A stretch of DNA of 64,000 nt. Source: CAYXAA01 sp964462985. GTDB lineage: Bacteria; Pseudomonadota; Alphaproteobacteria; Rhizobiales; Stappiaceae. The stretch is from the NCBI GenBank assembly GCA_964462985.1, contig CAYXAA010000006.1, positions 97,966 to 161,965 on the forward strand, read 5' to 3'. Shown here in pieces: positions 1 through 8,570 of this stretch. The position numbers and the translations under genes were made by a program. The notes under the pieces were generated by a model. The model did no database searches. It had not been told where the DNA came from and saw only the letters and a list, made by a program, of their open reading frames with translations. Positions within the stretch are counted from its first letter, which is position 1, and the number at the start of each line of letters is the position of its first letter.

Positions 1-125
1 CCGAGGAATATCACGTCATGCGGCACGCGCAGAACCTGGAGACCGTGAACACCTACGAGGGCACGCATGACATTCATGCGCTTATTCTCGGCCGGGCGCA
101 GACTGGACTGCAGGCGTTTTTCTGA
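1..125 (+). CDS. Acyl-CoA dehydrogenase, C-terminal fragment (glutaryl-CoA dehydrogenase type)
   Basis: Only the last 40 codons are inside the window; the gene continues to the left. The visible end contains NTYEGTHDIHALILGRA, the C-terminal signature of the acyl-CoA dehydrogenase fold in which the T-x-E-G-T segment contacts FAD and substrate. The wording of this tail is closest to glutaryl-CoA dehydrogenase, which oxidatively decarboxylates glutaryl-CoA to crotonyl-CoA in lysine and tryptophan breakdown. The stop lies 12 bases before the next gene, a DadA-like oxidoreductase, so the two may be cotranscribed. Assignment to the superfamily is firm; the substrate is inferred from memory of the family. 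Confidence 0.8.
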   Translation, partial: EEYHVMRHAQNLETVNTYEGTHDIHALILGRAQTGLQAFF

Positions 126-137
126 GGCGGGGGTTCA

Positions 138-1319
138 ATGAGCGTTGAAGCGGCCGACGTTGCAATCGTCGGTGGGGCGGTTATCGGCTCGGCAATTGCC
201 TGTCACCTGACGATGGATCCGGCGTTTGCCGGTTCCGTCGTGGTGATCGAGAAGGATCCGTCCTACCAGGCCTGCGCCTCGACACTGTCGGCCGCCTCAA
301 TCCGGCAACAGTTCTCCGACCCGACCAATATCCAGATCTCGCTCTATGGCATCGAGTTCCTAAGGGAGATCGGCAGCCGGCTCGCCGTTGGCGACGAGCG
401 CCCGGTCGTCGATCTCCACGAAGGCGGCTACCTGTTCATCGCGACAGAGGCCGGGCGGTCGGTGCTGGAGGAAAACCACGCGCTGCAGACCGCGCTAGGC
501 GCCAACATCCTGTTTCTCGAGCCGAACGAGCTGAAGCAGCGCTTTCCGTGGCTCAATGTCGACGACCTCTCGGCCGGCTGCTTCGGGGCCAGCGGCGAGG
601 GCTGGTTCGACGGCTATGCACTGATGCAGGCATTCCGCAGGAGGGCGCGGTCGCACGGTGTGCGCTATCTCGGTGCCAAGGCGGTACGGGTCGCCCGCGA
701 CGGTGCCGGCTTCCGGCTGACGTTGTCGGACGGGACCGAAGTCTCCTGCGGCACCCTGGTCAACGCGGCGGGCGCAAGCGGGGCGGCGGCCCTGGCAAGG
801 CAGCTCGGCGTCGAAATCCCGGTGCGTTCGAAGAAGCGGATGATCTTTACCTTCGACTGCCGTACGCCAGTCGAAGGCTGTCCGCTCCTGATCGATCCGA
901 CCGGCGTCTACGTCCGTCCGGAGGGCACCGGCTTCCTGTGTGGCTCAGCACCGGCGCCGGAGGCGGACCCGGACAGCGACGACTTCACGGTCGATCACGA
1001 CTTCTTCGAGGAGACGATCTGGCCGGTGCTCGCGCATCGCGTTCCAGCCTTCGAGGTGATCCGGCCGGGTCGTGCCTGGGCCGGGCACTACGACATGAAC
1101 CTCTTCGACCATAACGCCATCCTCGGCCCCGTCGCCGATGTGCCGGGCTTTTATCTCGCCACCGGATTTTCCGGCCATGGCCTGCAGCAGGCGCCAGCGG
1201 TCGGCCGCGGCATCGCCGAGCTTATCGTCTGTGGACGCTATCGCACACTTGACCTGTCTCCGCTCGGCTTCGACCGGATCTCCGCCGGCCGCAAGGTGCT
1301 GGAGAAGAACGTCGTGTGA
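138..1319 (+). CDS. FAD-dependent oxidoreductase, DadA / D-amino-acid dehydrogenase-like
   Basis: A 393-residue flavoprotein of the DAO superfamily, which oxidises amines or amino acids to imino acids. The N-terminus carries the Rossmann motif IVGGAVIGSAIACHL (residues 9-23), in which the usual middle glycine of GxGxxG is alanine. A typical glycine-rich C-terminal FAD-binding segment (ATGFSGHGLQQAP, near residue 340) follows. There is no signal peptide or membrane helix, so it is soluble. It sits between an acyl-CoA dehydrogenase and a serine-glyoxylate-type aminotransferase, which suggests amino-acid or glyoxylate catabolism. The exact substrate cannot be read from the sequence; glycine/sarcosine-oxidase-like activity is an alternative. 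Confidence 0.75.
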   Translation: MSVEAADVAIVGGAVIGSAIACHLTMDPAFAGSVVVIEKDPSYQACASTLSAASIRQQFSDPTNIQISLYGIEFLREIGSRLAVGDERPVVDLHEGGYLFIATEAGRSVLEENHALQTALGANILFLEPNELKQRFPWLNVDDLSAGCFGASGEGWFDGYALMQAFRRRARSHGVRYLGAKAVRVARDGAGFRLTLSDGTEVSCGTLVNAAGASGAAALARQLGVEIPVRSKKRMIFTFDCRTPVEGCPLLIDPTGVYVRPEGTGFLCGSAPAPEADPDSDDFTVDHDFFEETIWPVLAHRVPAFEVIRPGRAWAGHYDMNLFDHNAILGPVADVPGFYLATGFSGHGLQQAPAVGRGIAELIVCGRYRTLDLSPLGFDRISAGRKVLEKNVV

Positions 1320-1404
1320 CCCCTTGCGGGGGCGCCGGACCGGGGGCAGACTGCGCTTCCCGCCTGACAGAACCATTCTTCCCAGGTTTTGCCCGAGGTT
1401 AGCC

Positions 1405-2589
1405 ATGACGCTTGCGAACGGCCGCGCGTTCTTGATGATTCCCGGCCCCACCACCGTGCCGGACGAGGTGCTGAGGGCCATGCATCGGCCGGCTGTCGAC
1501 ATTTATTCGGGGCCGCTGCTTGACGTTACGGCGCACTGCCTTGCCGACCTCAAGCGGGTCTTCGGAACCACGGGCGAGACCTTCATCTACGCCGCCAATG
1601 GTCACGGCGGCTGGGAGGCGGCGCTCACCAACGTGCTGTCGCGTGGCGACAGAATCCTGGTGCTGGATTCCGGTCGCTTTGCCCGCGGCTGGGGCGATAT
1701 GGCGTCCATGCTCGGCGTGAAGGTCGAGGTGCTGCGCGGAGACTGGCGCCAGCCCGTCGATCCGGTGGCGGTCGAGGAGCGGCTCGCGCGCGACAAGGAA
1801 CACGTCATCAAGGCCGTACTGGTGGTCCAGGTCGACACGGCGTCGGGTGTCGTCAACGACATTCCGGCAATCTCCGCCGCGATCCGGGCGGCCGGGCATC
1901 CAGCGCTCTTCATGGTCGACACCATCGCCTCGCTCGGCTGTATGCCGTTCACCATGGACGGCTGGGGCATCGACGTGGCGCTCTCCGGCTCGCAGAAGGG
2001 ACTTATGACGCCGCCCGGCCTGTCCTTCGTCGCCGCCGGGCCAAGGGCGCTTGACGCCCACACGACGGCGGACTTGCGCACGCTCTACTGGGACTGGAGC
2101 TTCCGCCTGGGGCAGGAGCATTACCAGAAATACTGTGGTACGCCGCCCGAGCATCTCCTGTTCGGCTTCCGCCAGGCGCTCGACATCCTTCTGACCGAAG
2201 GGCTGGAGGCCTCGTTCCGTCGTCACCGGCTGCTGGCCGAGGCGACGCGCGCGGCCGTTGCGAAGTGGAGCGAGCTGGGCGCGCTCGAATTCAATATCGT
2301 TGACCCGCAGGCGCGCGCCGACTCCGTCACCGTCGTGCTGACGCCTGGTTTTGACGTCAAGCCGCTGCGCGCCTTCTGCCAGGACACCTGCAACGTGACG
2401 ATCGGCGGCACCATCGGCGAGATCTCCGGCAGCGGCTTCCGCATCGGCCACATGGGCCACGTCAACGCTCCGATGCTGATCGGCACGCTGGGCGCGATCG
2501 AAATGGGACTACAGGCGCTGAAGCTGCCACACGGGCGCGGCGGCGTGCAGGCGGCGGTGGAGCATCTCGCCGCGGCGGTGGCGGCCTGA
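1405..2589 (+). CDS. Class V PLP aminotransferase, serine-glyoxylate / alanine-glyoxylate type
   Basis: A 394-residue class V aminotransferase. The start is placed at the ATG preceding MTLANGRAFLMIPGPTTVP, because the MIPGPT motif lies close to the N-terminus throughout this family; an in-frame extension to 1138 only overlaps the upstream gene. The PLP-binding lysine is K198 in SGSQKGLM. The family transfers the amino group of serine or alanine to glyoxylate, giving glycine plus hydroxypyruvate or pyruvate, in the serine cycle and photorespiration-like metabolism. An 85-bp gap separates it from the oxidoreductase gene. Family is certain; the preferred amino donor is not. Ureidoglycine-glyoxylate aminotransferase is a possible alternative, but no purine genes are nearby. 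Confidence 0.85.
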   Translation: MTLANGRAFLMIPGPTTVPDEVLRAMHRPAVDIYSGPLLDVTAHCLADLKRVFGTTGETFIYAANGHGGWEAALTNVLSRGDRILVLDSGRFARGWGDMASMLGVKVEVLRGDWRQPVDPVAVEERLARDKEHVIKAVLVVQVDTASGVVNDIPAISAAIRAAGHPALFMVDTIASLGCMPFTMDGWGIDVALSGSQKGLMTPPGLSFVAAGPRALDAHTTADLRTLYWDWSFRLGQEHYQKYCGTPPEHLLFGFRQALDILLTEGLEASFRRHRLLAEATRAAVAKWSELGALEFNIVDPQARADSVTVVLTPGFDVKPLRAFCQDTCNVTIGGTIGEISGSGFRIGHMGHVNAPMLIGTLGAIEMGLQALKLPHGRGGVQAAVEHLAAAVAA

Positions 2590-2599
2590 CGGGTTGCTC

Positions 2600-3313
2600 C
2601 TACAGCGCGGCGGCGATGTCCCGGACGATCGCCTCTGCTGCCGCGCGGCGATTGGGTGCTGTCAGGATCGGGCGACCGACGACGAGGCGGTCGGCGCCGG
2701 CCCTGATCGCCTCCGCAGGGGTTGCGACCCGCTTCTGGTCGCCGACGGCGCTCCCCTCGGGACGCACACCGGGCGTGATGATCGCCATGGTGTCGCCGAC
2801 AACGGACCTGAGCGCGGCGGCTTCCAGGGCAGAGCAGACGATGCCGCCCATGCCGGCGGCGCGAGCATCGGCGGCGCGGGCCCTGGCCAGCGCCCGGACC
2901 GAGCCGGCGTAGCCGGCGTTGGCAAGATCGGTATCGTCCATCGAGGTCAACACCGTAACTCCGAGGAGGCAAAGGTTTGCACCGGTCTCGGTGAGCGCAG
3001 CCACTGCAGCGCGCATCGCCTTGGGGTAAGCGTGGATCGTCACGAAGGACATGCCCATGGCAACAATGTTCTTGACCGCACTGGCGATGGTGTTGTCGAT
3101 ATCAAGCAACTTGACGTCGAGAAACACTTTCTCGCCGGCGGCGGCGAGCTCTTCAGCAAAGGCAAGACCGCCCGCGAACTGGAGCTGCATCCCGATCTTG
3201 TAGACGCCGACAGCTCCCTTCGTCTCTTCAACGATGGCACGCGCTTCCGCGACCGTTGGCACGTCGAGGCCGAGGATCAGGCGGTCGGTGGGGGTGGCGG
3301 GTGCGTAGGACAT
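2600..3313 (-). CDS. pyrF: Orotidine 5'-phosphate decarboxylase
   Basis: A 237-residue TIM-barrel enzyme that decarboxylates OMP to UMP, the last step of pyrimidine biosynthesis. The catalytic signature DVKLLDIDNT is present near residue 65, supplying the Asp-Lys-Asp charge network, and the C-terminal phosphate-binding loop VVGRPIL is intact. The start is the ATG before SYAPATPTDRLILGL, with AAGGGA nine bases upstream; the frame stays open for 19 more codons but those are not family-like. It is convergent with the aminotransferase gene (10 bp apart) and divergent from hisB with 163 bp between them. Confidence 0.95.
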   Translation of the reverse strand: MSYAPATPTDRLILGLDVPTVAEARAIVEETKGAVGVYKIGMQLQFAGGLAFAEELAAAGEKVFLDVKLLDIDNTIASAVKNIVAMGMSFVTIHAYPKAMRAAVAALTETGANLCLLGVTVLTSMDDTDLANAGYAGSVRALARARAADARAAGMGGIVCSALEAAALRSVVGDTMAIITPGVRPEGSAVGDQKRVATPAEAIRAGADRLVVGRPILTAPNRRAAAEAIVRDIAAAL

Positions 3314-3476
3314 CAGCGGTGTTCCCTTGGATGCGGGCTCGGACCCGGCAGGTATCACGAGACGGCGCACTCGCCAAGCAGATGGGGTCCGCCCTATTTC
3401 ATTGCGCCGGCCGGGCTGTTACAACGCGCCGTCGTCACTGCCGGCTCGCCCGGCCCGCACTCAGGATGGGCTCCGC

Positions 3477-4070
3477 ATGCGCCACGCTACGGTCACGCGC
3501 AAGACCAAGGAAACCGCCATCACCGTTACCGTCAGTCTCGACGGCAGCGGACGTTTTGACGTCAAGACCGGCGTCGGCTTTCTCGACCATATGCTGGAGC
3601 AACTGTCGCGCCATTCGCTGATCGACCTCACGGTGCGCGCCGACGGCGACACCCATATCGATTTCCACCACACCACCGAAGACGTCGGCATCGCGCTCGG
3701 TCAGGCGCTGCGTCAGGCGCTTGGCGACATGGCCGGGATCACGCGCTATTCCGATTGCCACCTCGCCATGGACGAGGCGATGACGCGCTGCGCGGTCGAC
3801 GTTTCCGGACGGCCTTATCTCGTCTGGCAGGTTATCTTCCCGCGCGACAAGGTCGGCGATTTCGACACGGAACTGTTCGAGGAGTTCTTCCGCGCGTTCG
3901 CCGCCAATGCCGGCATCACGCTGCACATTGCCAATCTTTACGGCACGAACTGTCACCACATCGCCGAAACCTGCTTCAAGGCCGTGGCGCGAGCGCTGCG
4001 AAAGGCGATCGAGCCCGATCCACGCCAGGAGGGACGTGTACCCTCGACCAAGGGCCAGCTCGGAGGCTGA
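3477..4070 (+). CDS. hisB: Imidazoleglycerol-phosphate dehydratase
   Basis: A 197-residue monofunctional HisB that dehydrates imidazole glycerol phosphate to imidazole acetol phosphate in histidine synthesis. Both metal-binding motifs are visible: FLDHML with HID near residue 60 and DFHHTTEDVG, then a second half containing YGTNCHHIAETCFKA. The start is the ATG before RHATVTRKTKET, because homologues begin in that way; about 50 further in-frame codons upstream are not family-like. It is the first gene of a his operon, and the stop is only 3 bp before the DUF2628 gene. Confidence 0.95.
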   Translation: MRHATVTRKTKETAITVTVSLDGSGRFDVKTGVGFLDHMLEQLSRHSLIDLTVRADGDTHIDFHHTTEDVGIALGQALRQALGDMAGITRYSDCHLAMDEAMTRCAVDVSGRPYLVWQVIFPRDKVGDFDTELFEEFFRAFAANAGITLHIANLYGTNCHHIAETCFKAVARALRKAIEPDPRQEGRVPSTKGQLGG

Positions 4071-4073
4071 GGC

Positions 4074-4586
4074 ATGACGGTCTATTGCGTGCTTCTTCCG
4101 CCGGGGGCCGATCCTGTACGGCCGACGCAGGCCGCAGCCGAGCGCGTCGCATTCGTGAAGGAGGGCTTCTGCTGGCCGGCCCTCTTCATTCCAGTGATCT
4201 GGCTGCTGTGGCACCGGATGTGGCTGGTCCTGCTTGGCTACATCGCCGTGGTCGTCGCCATCGAGATCGCGGTGGTGCTGACAGGGCTCTCCTCCGACGG
4301 GGCGATCCACGGCGTCGTGGCCGTGCTGTTCGCGCTGCTGTTCGCCTGCGAGGCCAATGGGCTGCGACGCTGGACGCTCGAGCGCCGCGGATGGCGGCTG
4401 TTCGGCGTCGCCAACGGATCGCGCCGGGACGAGGCCGAGGCCCGTTTCTTCACCGCCTGGCTCGGGAACGCCGCACAGCCGCCGGCGCCACCGCCGGACA
4501 GGCCGCCGCGCCAGCCGGCCTTCGTGCCGCGCGTCGGCTCTGAAAGCGTGGTCGGGCTGTCGCTCGGCCGGGACGGCCTGGCATGA
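4074..4586 (+). CDS. DUF2628 family membrane protein inside the his operon
   Basis: A 170-residue protein of unknown function. It starts with a short soluble segment, has three predicted membrane helices (about residues 33-46, 49-70 and 77-94), and ends in a charged cytoplasmic tail containing LERRGWRLFGVANG followed by a Pro-rich stretch. The pattern is that of DUF2628 proteins, which in many alphaproteobacteria lie between hisB and hisH. Here it starts 3 bp after hisB and its stop overlaps the hisH start by 4 bases (ATGA), so all three are translationally coupled. No catalytic motif is visible and I propose no reaction. Confidence 0.8.
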   Translation: MTVYCVLLPPGADPVRPTQAAAERVAFVKEGFCWPALFIPVIWLLWHRMWLVLLGYIAVVVAIEIAVVLTGLSSDGAIHGVVAVLFALLFACEANGLRRWTLERRGWRLFGVANGSRRDEAEARFFTAWLGNAAQPPAPPPDRPPRQPAFVPRVGSESVVGLSLGRDGLA

Positions 4587-5236
4587 GTGTCGCGATCATC
4601 GACTACGGCTCCGGCAACCTGCGCTCGGCGGCGAAGGCGTTTGAGCGCGCCGGGCGCGACCATGGCAGCAACCCGGCGATCCGCGTCACCTCCGACCCGG
4701 ACGTCGTCGCCCGGGCCGACAGGGTGGTACTGCCGGGCGTCGGCGCCTTCGCCGACTGCAAGCGCGGGCTCGCCGCTGTCGACGGTATGATCCAGGCGCT
4801 CGAGGAGACCGTGCGCGGCAAGGGCCGGCCGTTTCTCGGCATCTGCGTCGGCATGCAGCTGATGGCGGCACGCGGCCTCGAGTTCGAGACCGTCGAGGGT
4901 CTCGGCTGGATCGACGGCGACGTTGTCGTCATGCAGCCGGACGATCCCGGGCTCAAGATCCCGCACATGGGCTGGAACACGATCGACCTCCGGCCGGGCG
5001 GCCATCCGCTGTTTGCCGGCATCAAGACCGGGCCAGACGGGCTGCACGCCTATTTCGTACACTCCTTTCACCTCGCCTGCCGCGACGCGGCGGCCCGGCT
5101 CGCCAGCTTCGACTACGGCGGCACCTTCACTGCGGCCGTGGCCAGGGATAATCTCGCGGGAACCCAGTTCCATCCGGAAAAGAGCCAGGCGCTCGGGCTG
5201 AAGCTGATCGCCAATTTCCTCGCGTGGGCGCCGTGA
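4583..5236 (+). CDS. hisH: Imidazole glycerol phosphate synthase, glutaminase subunit
   Basis: A 217-residue class I glutamine amidotransferase that releases ammonia from glutamine and channels it to HisF. The triad is complete: Cys88 in FLGICVGMQLM, and His197 and Glu199 in TQFHPEKS. The N-terminal IIDYGSGNLRS motif and the oxyanion region PGVGAFADC are also present. It overlaps the DUF2628 stop by four bases. Its partner hisF lies about 900 bp downstream, after hisA, the standard order in Hyphomicrobiales. Confidence 0.96.
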   Translation: MSVAIIDYGSGNLRSAAKAFERAGRDHGSNPAIRVTSDPDVVARADRVVLPGVGAFADCKRGLAAVDGMIQALEETVRGKGRPFLGICVGMQLMAARGLEFETVEGLGWIDGDVVVMQPDDPGLKIPHMGWNTIDLRPGGHPLFAGIKTGPDGLHAYFVHSFHLACRDAAARLASFDYGGTFTAAVARDNLAGTQFHPEKSQALGLKLIANFLAWAP

Positions 5237-5258
5237 CCAGCATTTCGGACGCAGTTGC

Positions 5259-6008
5259 ATGATCCTCTTTCCCGCGATCGACCTGAAAGGCGGCCAGTGC
5301 GTCCGGCTCAAGCTTGGCGACATGGGCCAGGCCACGATCTTCAACGACGACCCTGCCGCCCAGGCTAGAGCATTCCAGGACCAGGGCTTCGAGTGGCTGC
5401 ACGTCGTCGATCTCGACGGCGCCTTTGCCGGCGAGAGCCGCAACGGCGCGGCGGTCGAGGCGATCCTTGCGGCCACGACGAATCCGGTGCAGCTCGGCGG
5501 CGGTATCCGCTCGCTTGCCCACGTCGAAGCCTGGCTCGACAAGGGCATCGCCCGGGTCATTCTCGGCACCGTCGCCGTGCGCGATCCGGCGCTGGTGTGT
5601 GAAGCCTGCCGGCTGCATCCGGGCAAGATTGCCGTCGGCATCGACGCCCGCGGCGGCAAGGTCGCCGTGGAGGGCTGGGCCGAGACCTCGAAACTGACTG
5701 CGGTCGATCTCGCGAGACGGTTCGAAGACGCCGGCGTGGCCGCCATCATCTACACCGACATCGACCGCGACGGCGTGCTGAAGGGCATCAATTTCGAGGC
5801 GACGCTGACGCTGGCACGCGCCGTCTCGATCCCGGTGATCGCATCCGGCGGTCTCGCGGGGATCGAGGATATCCGGCGGCTGGTGCAGCCGGAGTGCGCT
5901 ATCCTGGAAGGCGCGATCTCGGGCCGGGCGCTCTACGACGGACGGCTCGATGCGGCAGAGGCGCTCGCAGTGTTGAAGGCCGCATCGGCACCGGCAGGCA
6001 CGTCATGA
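5259..6008 (+). CDS. hisA: ProFAR isomerase (phosphoribosylformimino-AICAR-P isomerase)
   Basis: A 249-residue beta/alpha barrel that performs the Amadori rearrangement of ProFAR to PRFAR. The first catalytic aspartate is D8 in FPAIDLKGGQCV and the second lies in YTDIDRDG on strand five; phosphate-binding loops LGGGIR and ASGGLAG are intact. It begins 22 bp after hisH and its stop overlaps by four bases a possible 33-codon reading frame before hisF. Length and motifs are typical of a monofunctional HisA with no sign of PriA-type dual specificity. Confidence 0.96.
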   Translation: MILFPAIDLKGGQCVRLKLGDMGQATIFNDDPAAQARAFQDQGFEWLHVVDLDGAFAGESRNGAAVEAILAATTNPVQLGGGIRSLAHVEAWLDKGIARVILGTVAVRDPALVCEACRLHPGKIAVGIDARGGKVAVEGWAETSKLTAVDLARRFEDAGVAAIIYTDIDRDGVLKGINFEATLTLARAVSIPVIASGGLAGIEDIRRLVQPECAILEGAISGRALYDGRLDAAEALAVLKAASAPAGTS

Positions 6009-6106
6009 TCATTGTGCGCGAAACCTCGCGGGCCCACCTGCACGTCGTGCCGCCGCTTCATCGGCTGATCATGCGCAACGCAGCGGCGCGCCTATCCGGC
6101 GCATAG
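6005..6106 (+). CDS. Possible small ORF between hisA and hisF
   Basis: A 33-codon frame opens with an ATG overlapping the hisA stop (ATGA) and ends 39 bp before hisF. The peptide is basic and starts MIIVRETSRAHLH; it has no recognised domain, signal peptide or membrane helix. The only support is the translational-coupling geometry; no independent ribosome-binding site is needed for such a reinitiation start. It may instead be ordinary spacer, or the remnant of an acetyltransferase-like gene sometimes found here in relatives (that comparison is from memory). I give it low confidence. Confidence 0.2.
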   Translation: MIIVRETSRAHLHVVPPLHRLIMRNAAARLSGA

Positions 6107-6145
6107 TCGTGCTTGTCTGGGATCCTTGCGGAAGGTGCACACCAA

Positions 6146-6934
6146 ATGACCCTCAAAGCCCGCGTCATTCCCTGTCTCGACGTCAAGGACGGCCGTGTCG
6201 TCAAGGGCGTCAACTTCGTCGACCTGGTCGATGCGGGCGATCCGGTGGAGGCCGCCAAGGCCTATGACGCCGCCGGCGCCGACGAGCTGTGCTTCCTCGA
6301 CATCACGGCGAGCTACGAGAACCGCGACACGATCATCGACGTGGTGCGGCGCACCGCCGAGCAGTGCTTCATGCCGCTCACCGTCGGCGGCGGTGTCCGT
6401 AGCGTGGAGGACATCCGCCGGTTGCTCGCCGCCGGCGCCGACAAGGTGTCGATCAACACGGCAGCGGTGAAGCGTCCCGAGTTCGTGCGCGAGGCGGCCG
6501 AAAAGTTCGGGTCACAATGCATCGTGGTCTCGATCGACGCCAAGCAGGTCAACGCGCCGGGCGAGCCCGAGCGGTTCGAGATCTTCACCCATGGTGGGCG
6601 GACGCCGACCGGGATCGACGCGGTCGACTTCGCCAGAAAGGTCGTCGCGCTCGGCGCCGGCGAGCTGCTCGTCACCTCGATGGACCGCGACGGGACCAAG
6701 GCGGGATACAACATCGCCCTGACCCGGGCGATTGCCGACGCCGTGCCCGTGCCGGTGATCGCCTCCGGCGGGGTCGGCACGCTCGACCACATGGTCGAGG
6801 GCATCCGCGACGGCCACGCCACTGCGGTCCTGGCGGCCTCGATCTTCCATTTCGGCACCTATACGATCCGGGAGGCCAAGGACCATATGGCAGCGGCGGG
6901 CGTGCCGGTGCGGCTGGAGACAGCGGGAGAATGA
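6146..6934 (+). CDS. hisF: Imidazole glycerol phosphate synthase, cyclase subunit
   Basis: A 262-residue beta/alpha barrel that uses ammonia from HisH to convert PRFAR into imidazole glycerol phosphate and AICAR. The catalytic aspartate is D12 in IPCLDVKDGRVVKGVNF; the second, in TSMDRDGTKAGY, is also present, as are phosphate loops VGGGVRS and ASGGVGT. The start is the ATG before TLKARVIPC with GGAAGG eleven bases upstream; 11 further in-frame codons are ignored because homologues begin at the chosen site. hisE follows 25 bp later. Confidence 0.96.
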   Translation: MTLKARVIPCLDVKDGRVVKGVNFVDLVDAGDPVEAAKAYDAAGADELCFLDITASYENRDTIIDVVRRTAEQCFMPLTVGGGVRSVEDIRRLLAAGADKVSINTAAVKRPEFVREAAEKFGSQCIVVSIDAKQVNAPGEPERFEIFTHGGRTPTGIDAVDFARKVVALGAGELLVTSMDRDGTKAGYNIALTRAIADAVPVPVIASGGVGTLDHMVEGIRDGHATAVLAASIFHFGTYTIREAKDHMAAAGVPVRLETAGE

Positions 6935-6959
6935 CGGTCCGCCGGAAGGATCTAGACCA

Positions 6960-7283
6960 ATGACCGATTTCACTCTCAACGAGCTCGCCCGCATGATCGC
7001 CGCGCGCGCGACCAGCGGCGACGAGACCTCCTACACCCGCAAGCTGGTGAGGATGGGCATTGCCAAGATCGCCCAGAAGGTCGGCGAGGAGGGTGTGGAA
7101 ACAGCGATCGCGGCCGTCCAAGGCGATCGGGCGGCGATCCGGGCCGAAGCTGCCGATCTGCTTTATCATCTCCTGGTGCTGCTGCAGGCGAGCGGCGTCG
7201 GCATCGACGAAGTGATGGCGGAACTGGCTGGCCGCACCGGTCGAAGCGGGCTCGAGGAAAAGGCGGCCCGTGCGAAAGACTAG
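6960..7283 (+). CDS. hisE: Phosphoribosyl-ATP pyrophosphatase
   Basis: A 107-residue MazG-fold all-alpha enzyme hydrolysing PR-ATP to PR-AMP and pyrophosphate, the second step of histidine synthesis. The family signature KIAQKVGEEGVET and the EAADLLYHLLVLL helix that binds the magnesium-pyrophosphate group are both present. It is a stand-alone HisE without the HisI cyclohydrolase domain; hisI is not in this window. It closes the his gene run, with about 140 bp before coaA and no clear hairpin terminator between them. Confidence 0.95.
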   Translation: MTDFTLNELARMIAARATSGDETSYTRKLVRMGIAKIAQKVGEEGVETAIAAVQGDRAAIRAEAADLLYHLLVLLQASGVGIDEVMAELAGRTGRSGLEEKAARAKD

Positions 7284-7423
7284 AGCAACCGGCGGAAGTG
7301 CCGGACGCAAACACGTTGCCCTGGCCCTGAGGCCGGATCAGGCTGGGAGGTTCAGCCGGAATTCGCCGATCACGCGTTGATCTGGTGCGGGCGGGGGCGA
7401 TCATGCCCGGGAGCATGACGAGA

Positions 7424-8389
7424 ATGGAACAAAGTGCCGGCCGGGTTTCGAGCGCGGAACTGTCGCCCTATCGCGTTTTCACCGAGAACGAATGGGCGAG
7501 GCTCCGCGCCGACACTCCGATGACCTTGACCAAGGCCGAGGTCGCACGGCTGCAAAGCCTCAACGATCCTGTTTCGATCGAGCAGGTCGAATCGATTTAC
7601 CTGCCGCTGTCGCGCCTGCTCAGCTTCTATGTCGAGGCGACCCAAGGGCTGCACAGGGCCACGAACCGATTCCTCGGCATCAACGAGAGCAAAAATCCCT
7701 TCATCATCGGCATTGCAGGCTCCGTGGCGGTCGGTAAGTCGACCACGGCGCGCATCCTTCAGGCTTTGCTTGCGCGCTGGCCATCCAGCCCCAAGGTCGA
7801 CTTGGTGACGACCGACGGCTTCCTTTACTCCAACCACGTCCTTGAGACGGCCGGCCTGATGCGACGCAAGGGCTTTCCCGAGAGCTACGATCGCCCGGCC
7901 CTGTTAAAATTCCTGTCGGACATCAAAGCCGGGGTGCGCAACGTCCGGGCCCCGGTCTACTCCCACTTCTACTACGACGTCGTTCCGGGCAACACCATCA
8001 CCATCGACCGGCCGGATATCCTGATCCTGGAAGGGCTCAACGTGCTGCAGAGCGCGACCTTGCCCCGCGACGGCAAGGCAATTCCATTCGTGTCGGACTT
8101 CTTCGACTTCTCGATCTACATCGACGCGGACGAACAGGTGCTGCACGACTGGTACATCGCCCGCTTCATGCGCCTGCGCGAAACGGCCTTCCGCGACCCC
8201 GGCTCCTATTTCCACCGTTATTCGATGATCTCGGACACCGAGGCGCTCCGGATCGCCGAGGACCTGTGGACGCAGATTAATCTTGTCAACCTGCGTGAGA
8301 ACATCCTGCCGACTCGGCCGCGCGCCGACCTGATCCTGAACAAGGCGGCGAGCCATGCGATCGAGGCCGTGGCCTTGCGGAAGCTCTGA
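7424..8389 (+). CDS. coaA: Pantothenate kinase, type I
   Basis: A 321-residue P-loop kinase that phosphorylates pantothenate, the first and feedback-controlled step of coenzyme A synthesis. Visible motifs are SPYRVFTENEWARLR near the N-terminus, the Walker A GIAGSVAVGKSTTAR, and the substrate-binding VYSHFYYDVVPG. The start is uncertain: GTG at 7385 and ATGs at 7403, 7415 and 7424 are in frame. I chose 7424 because GGGAG lies ten bases upstream and the protein then matches usual length. The position after hisE is common in Hyphomicrobiales. Confidence 0.93.
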   Translation: MEQSAGRVSSAELSPYRVFTENEWARLRADTPMTLTKAEVARLQSLNDPVSIEQVESIYLPLSRLLSFYVEATQGLHRATNRFLGINESKNPFIIGIAGSVAVGKSTTARILQALLARWPSSPKVDLVTTDGFLYSNHVLETAGLMRRKGFPESYDRPALLKFLSDIKAGVRNVRAPVYSHFYYDVVPGNTITIDRPDILILEGLNVLQSATLPRDGKAIPFVSDFFDFSIYIDADEQVLHDWYIARFMRLRETAFRDPGSYFHRYSMISDTEALRIAEDLWTQINLVNLRENILPTRPRADLILNKAASHAIEAVALRKL

Positions 8390-8570
8390 CGTCTTTCCTG
8401 GCACCATCGTCGGCGATTGCGACTTTTATTCGCACCGTCTTGGCGTATGGTAGGTCGTCCGACCTTCGGGGGCTGCAACGCAATTTTCACAGCGCGATCA
8501 TATTGATGATCCGTAGGGACGGCGGAGTGGCCGCGTTCTATCGGCGTGGTGGAGTTATTAGGGCAATCCA

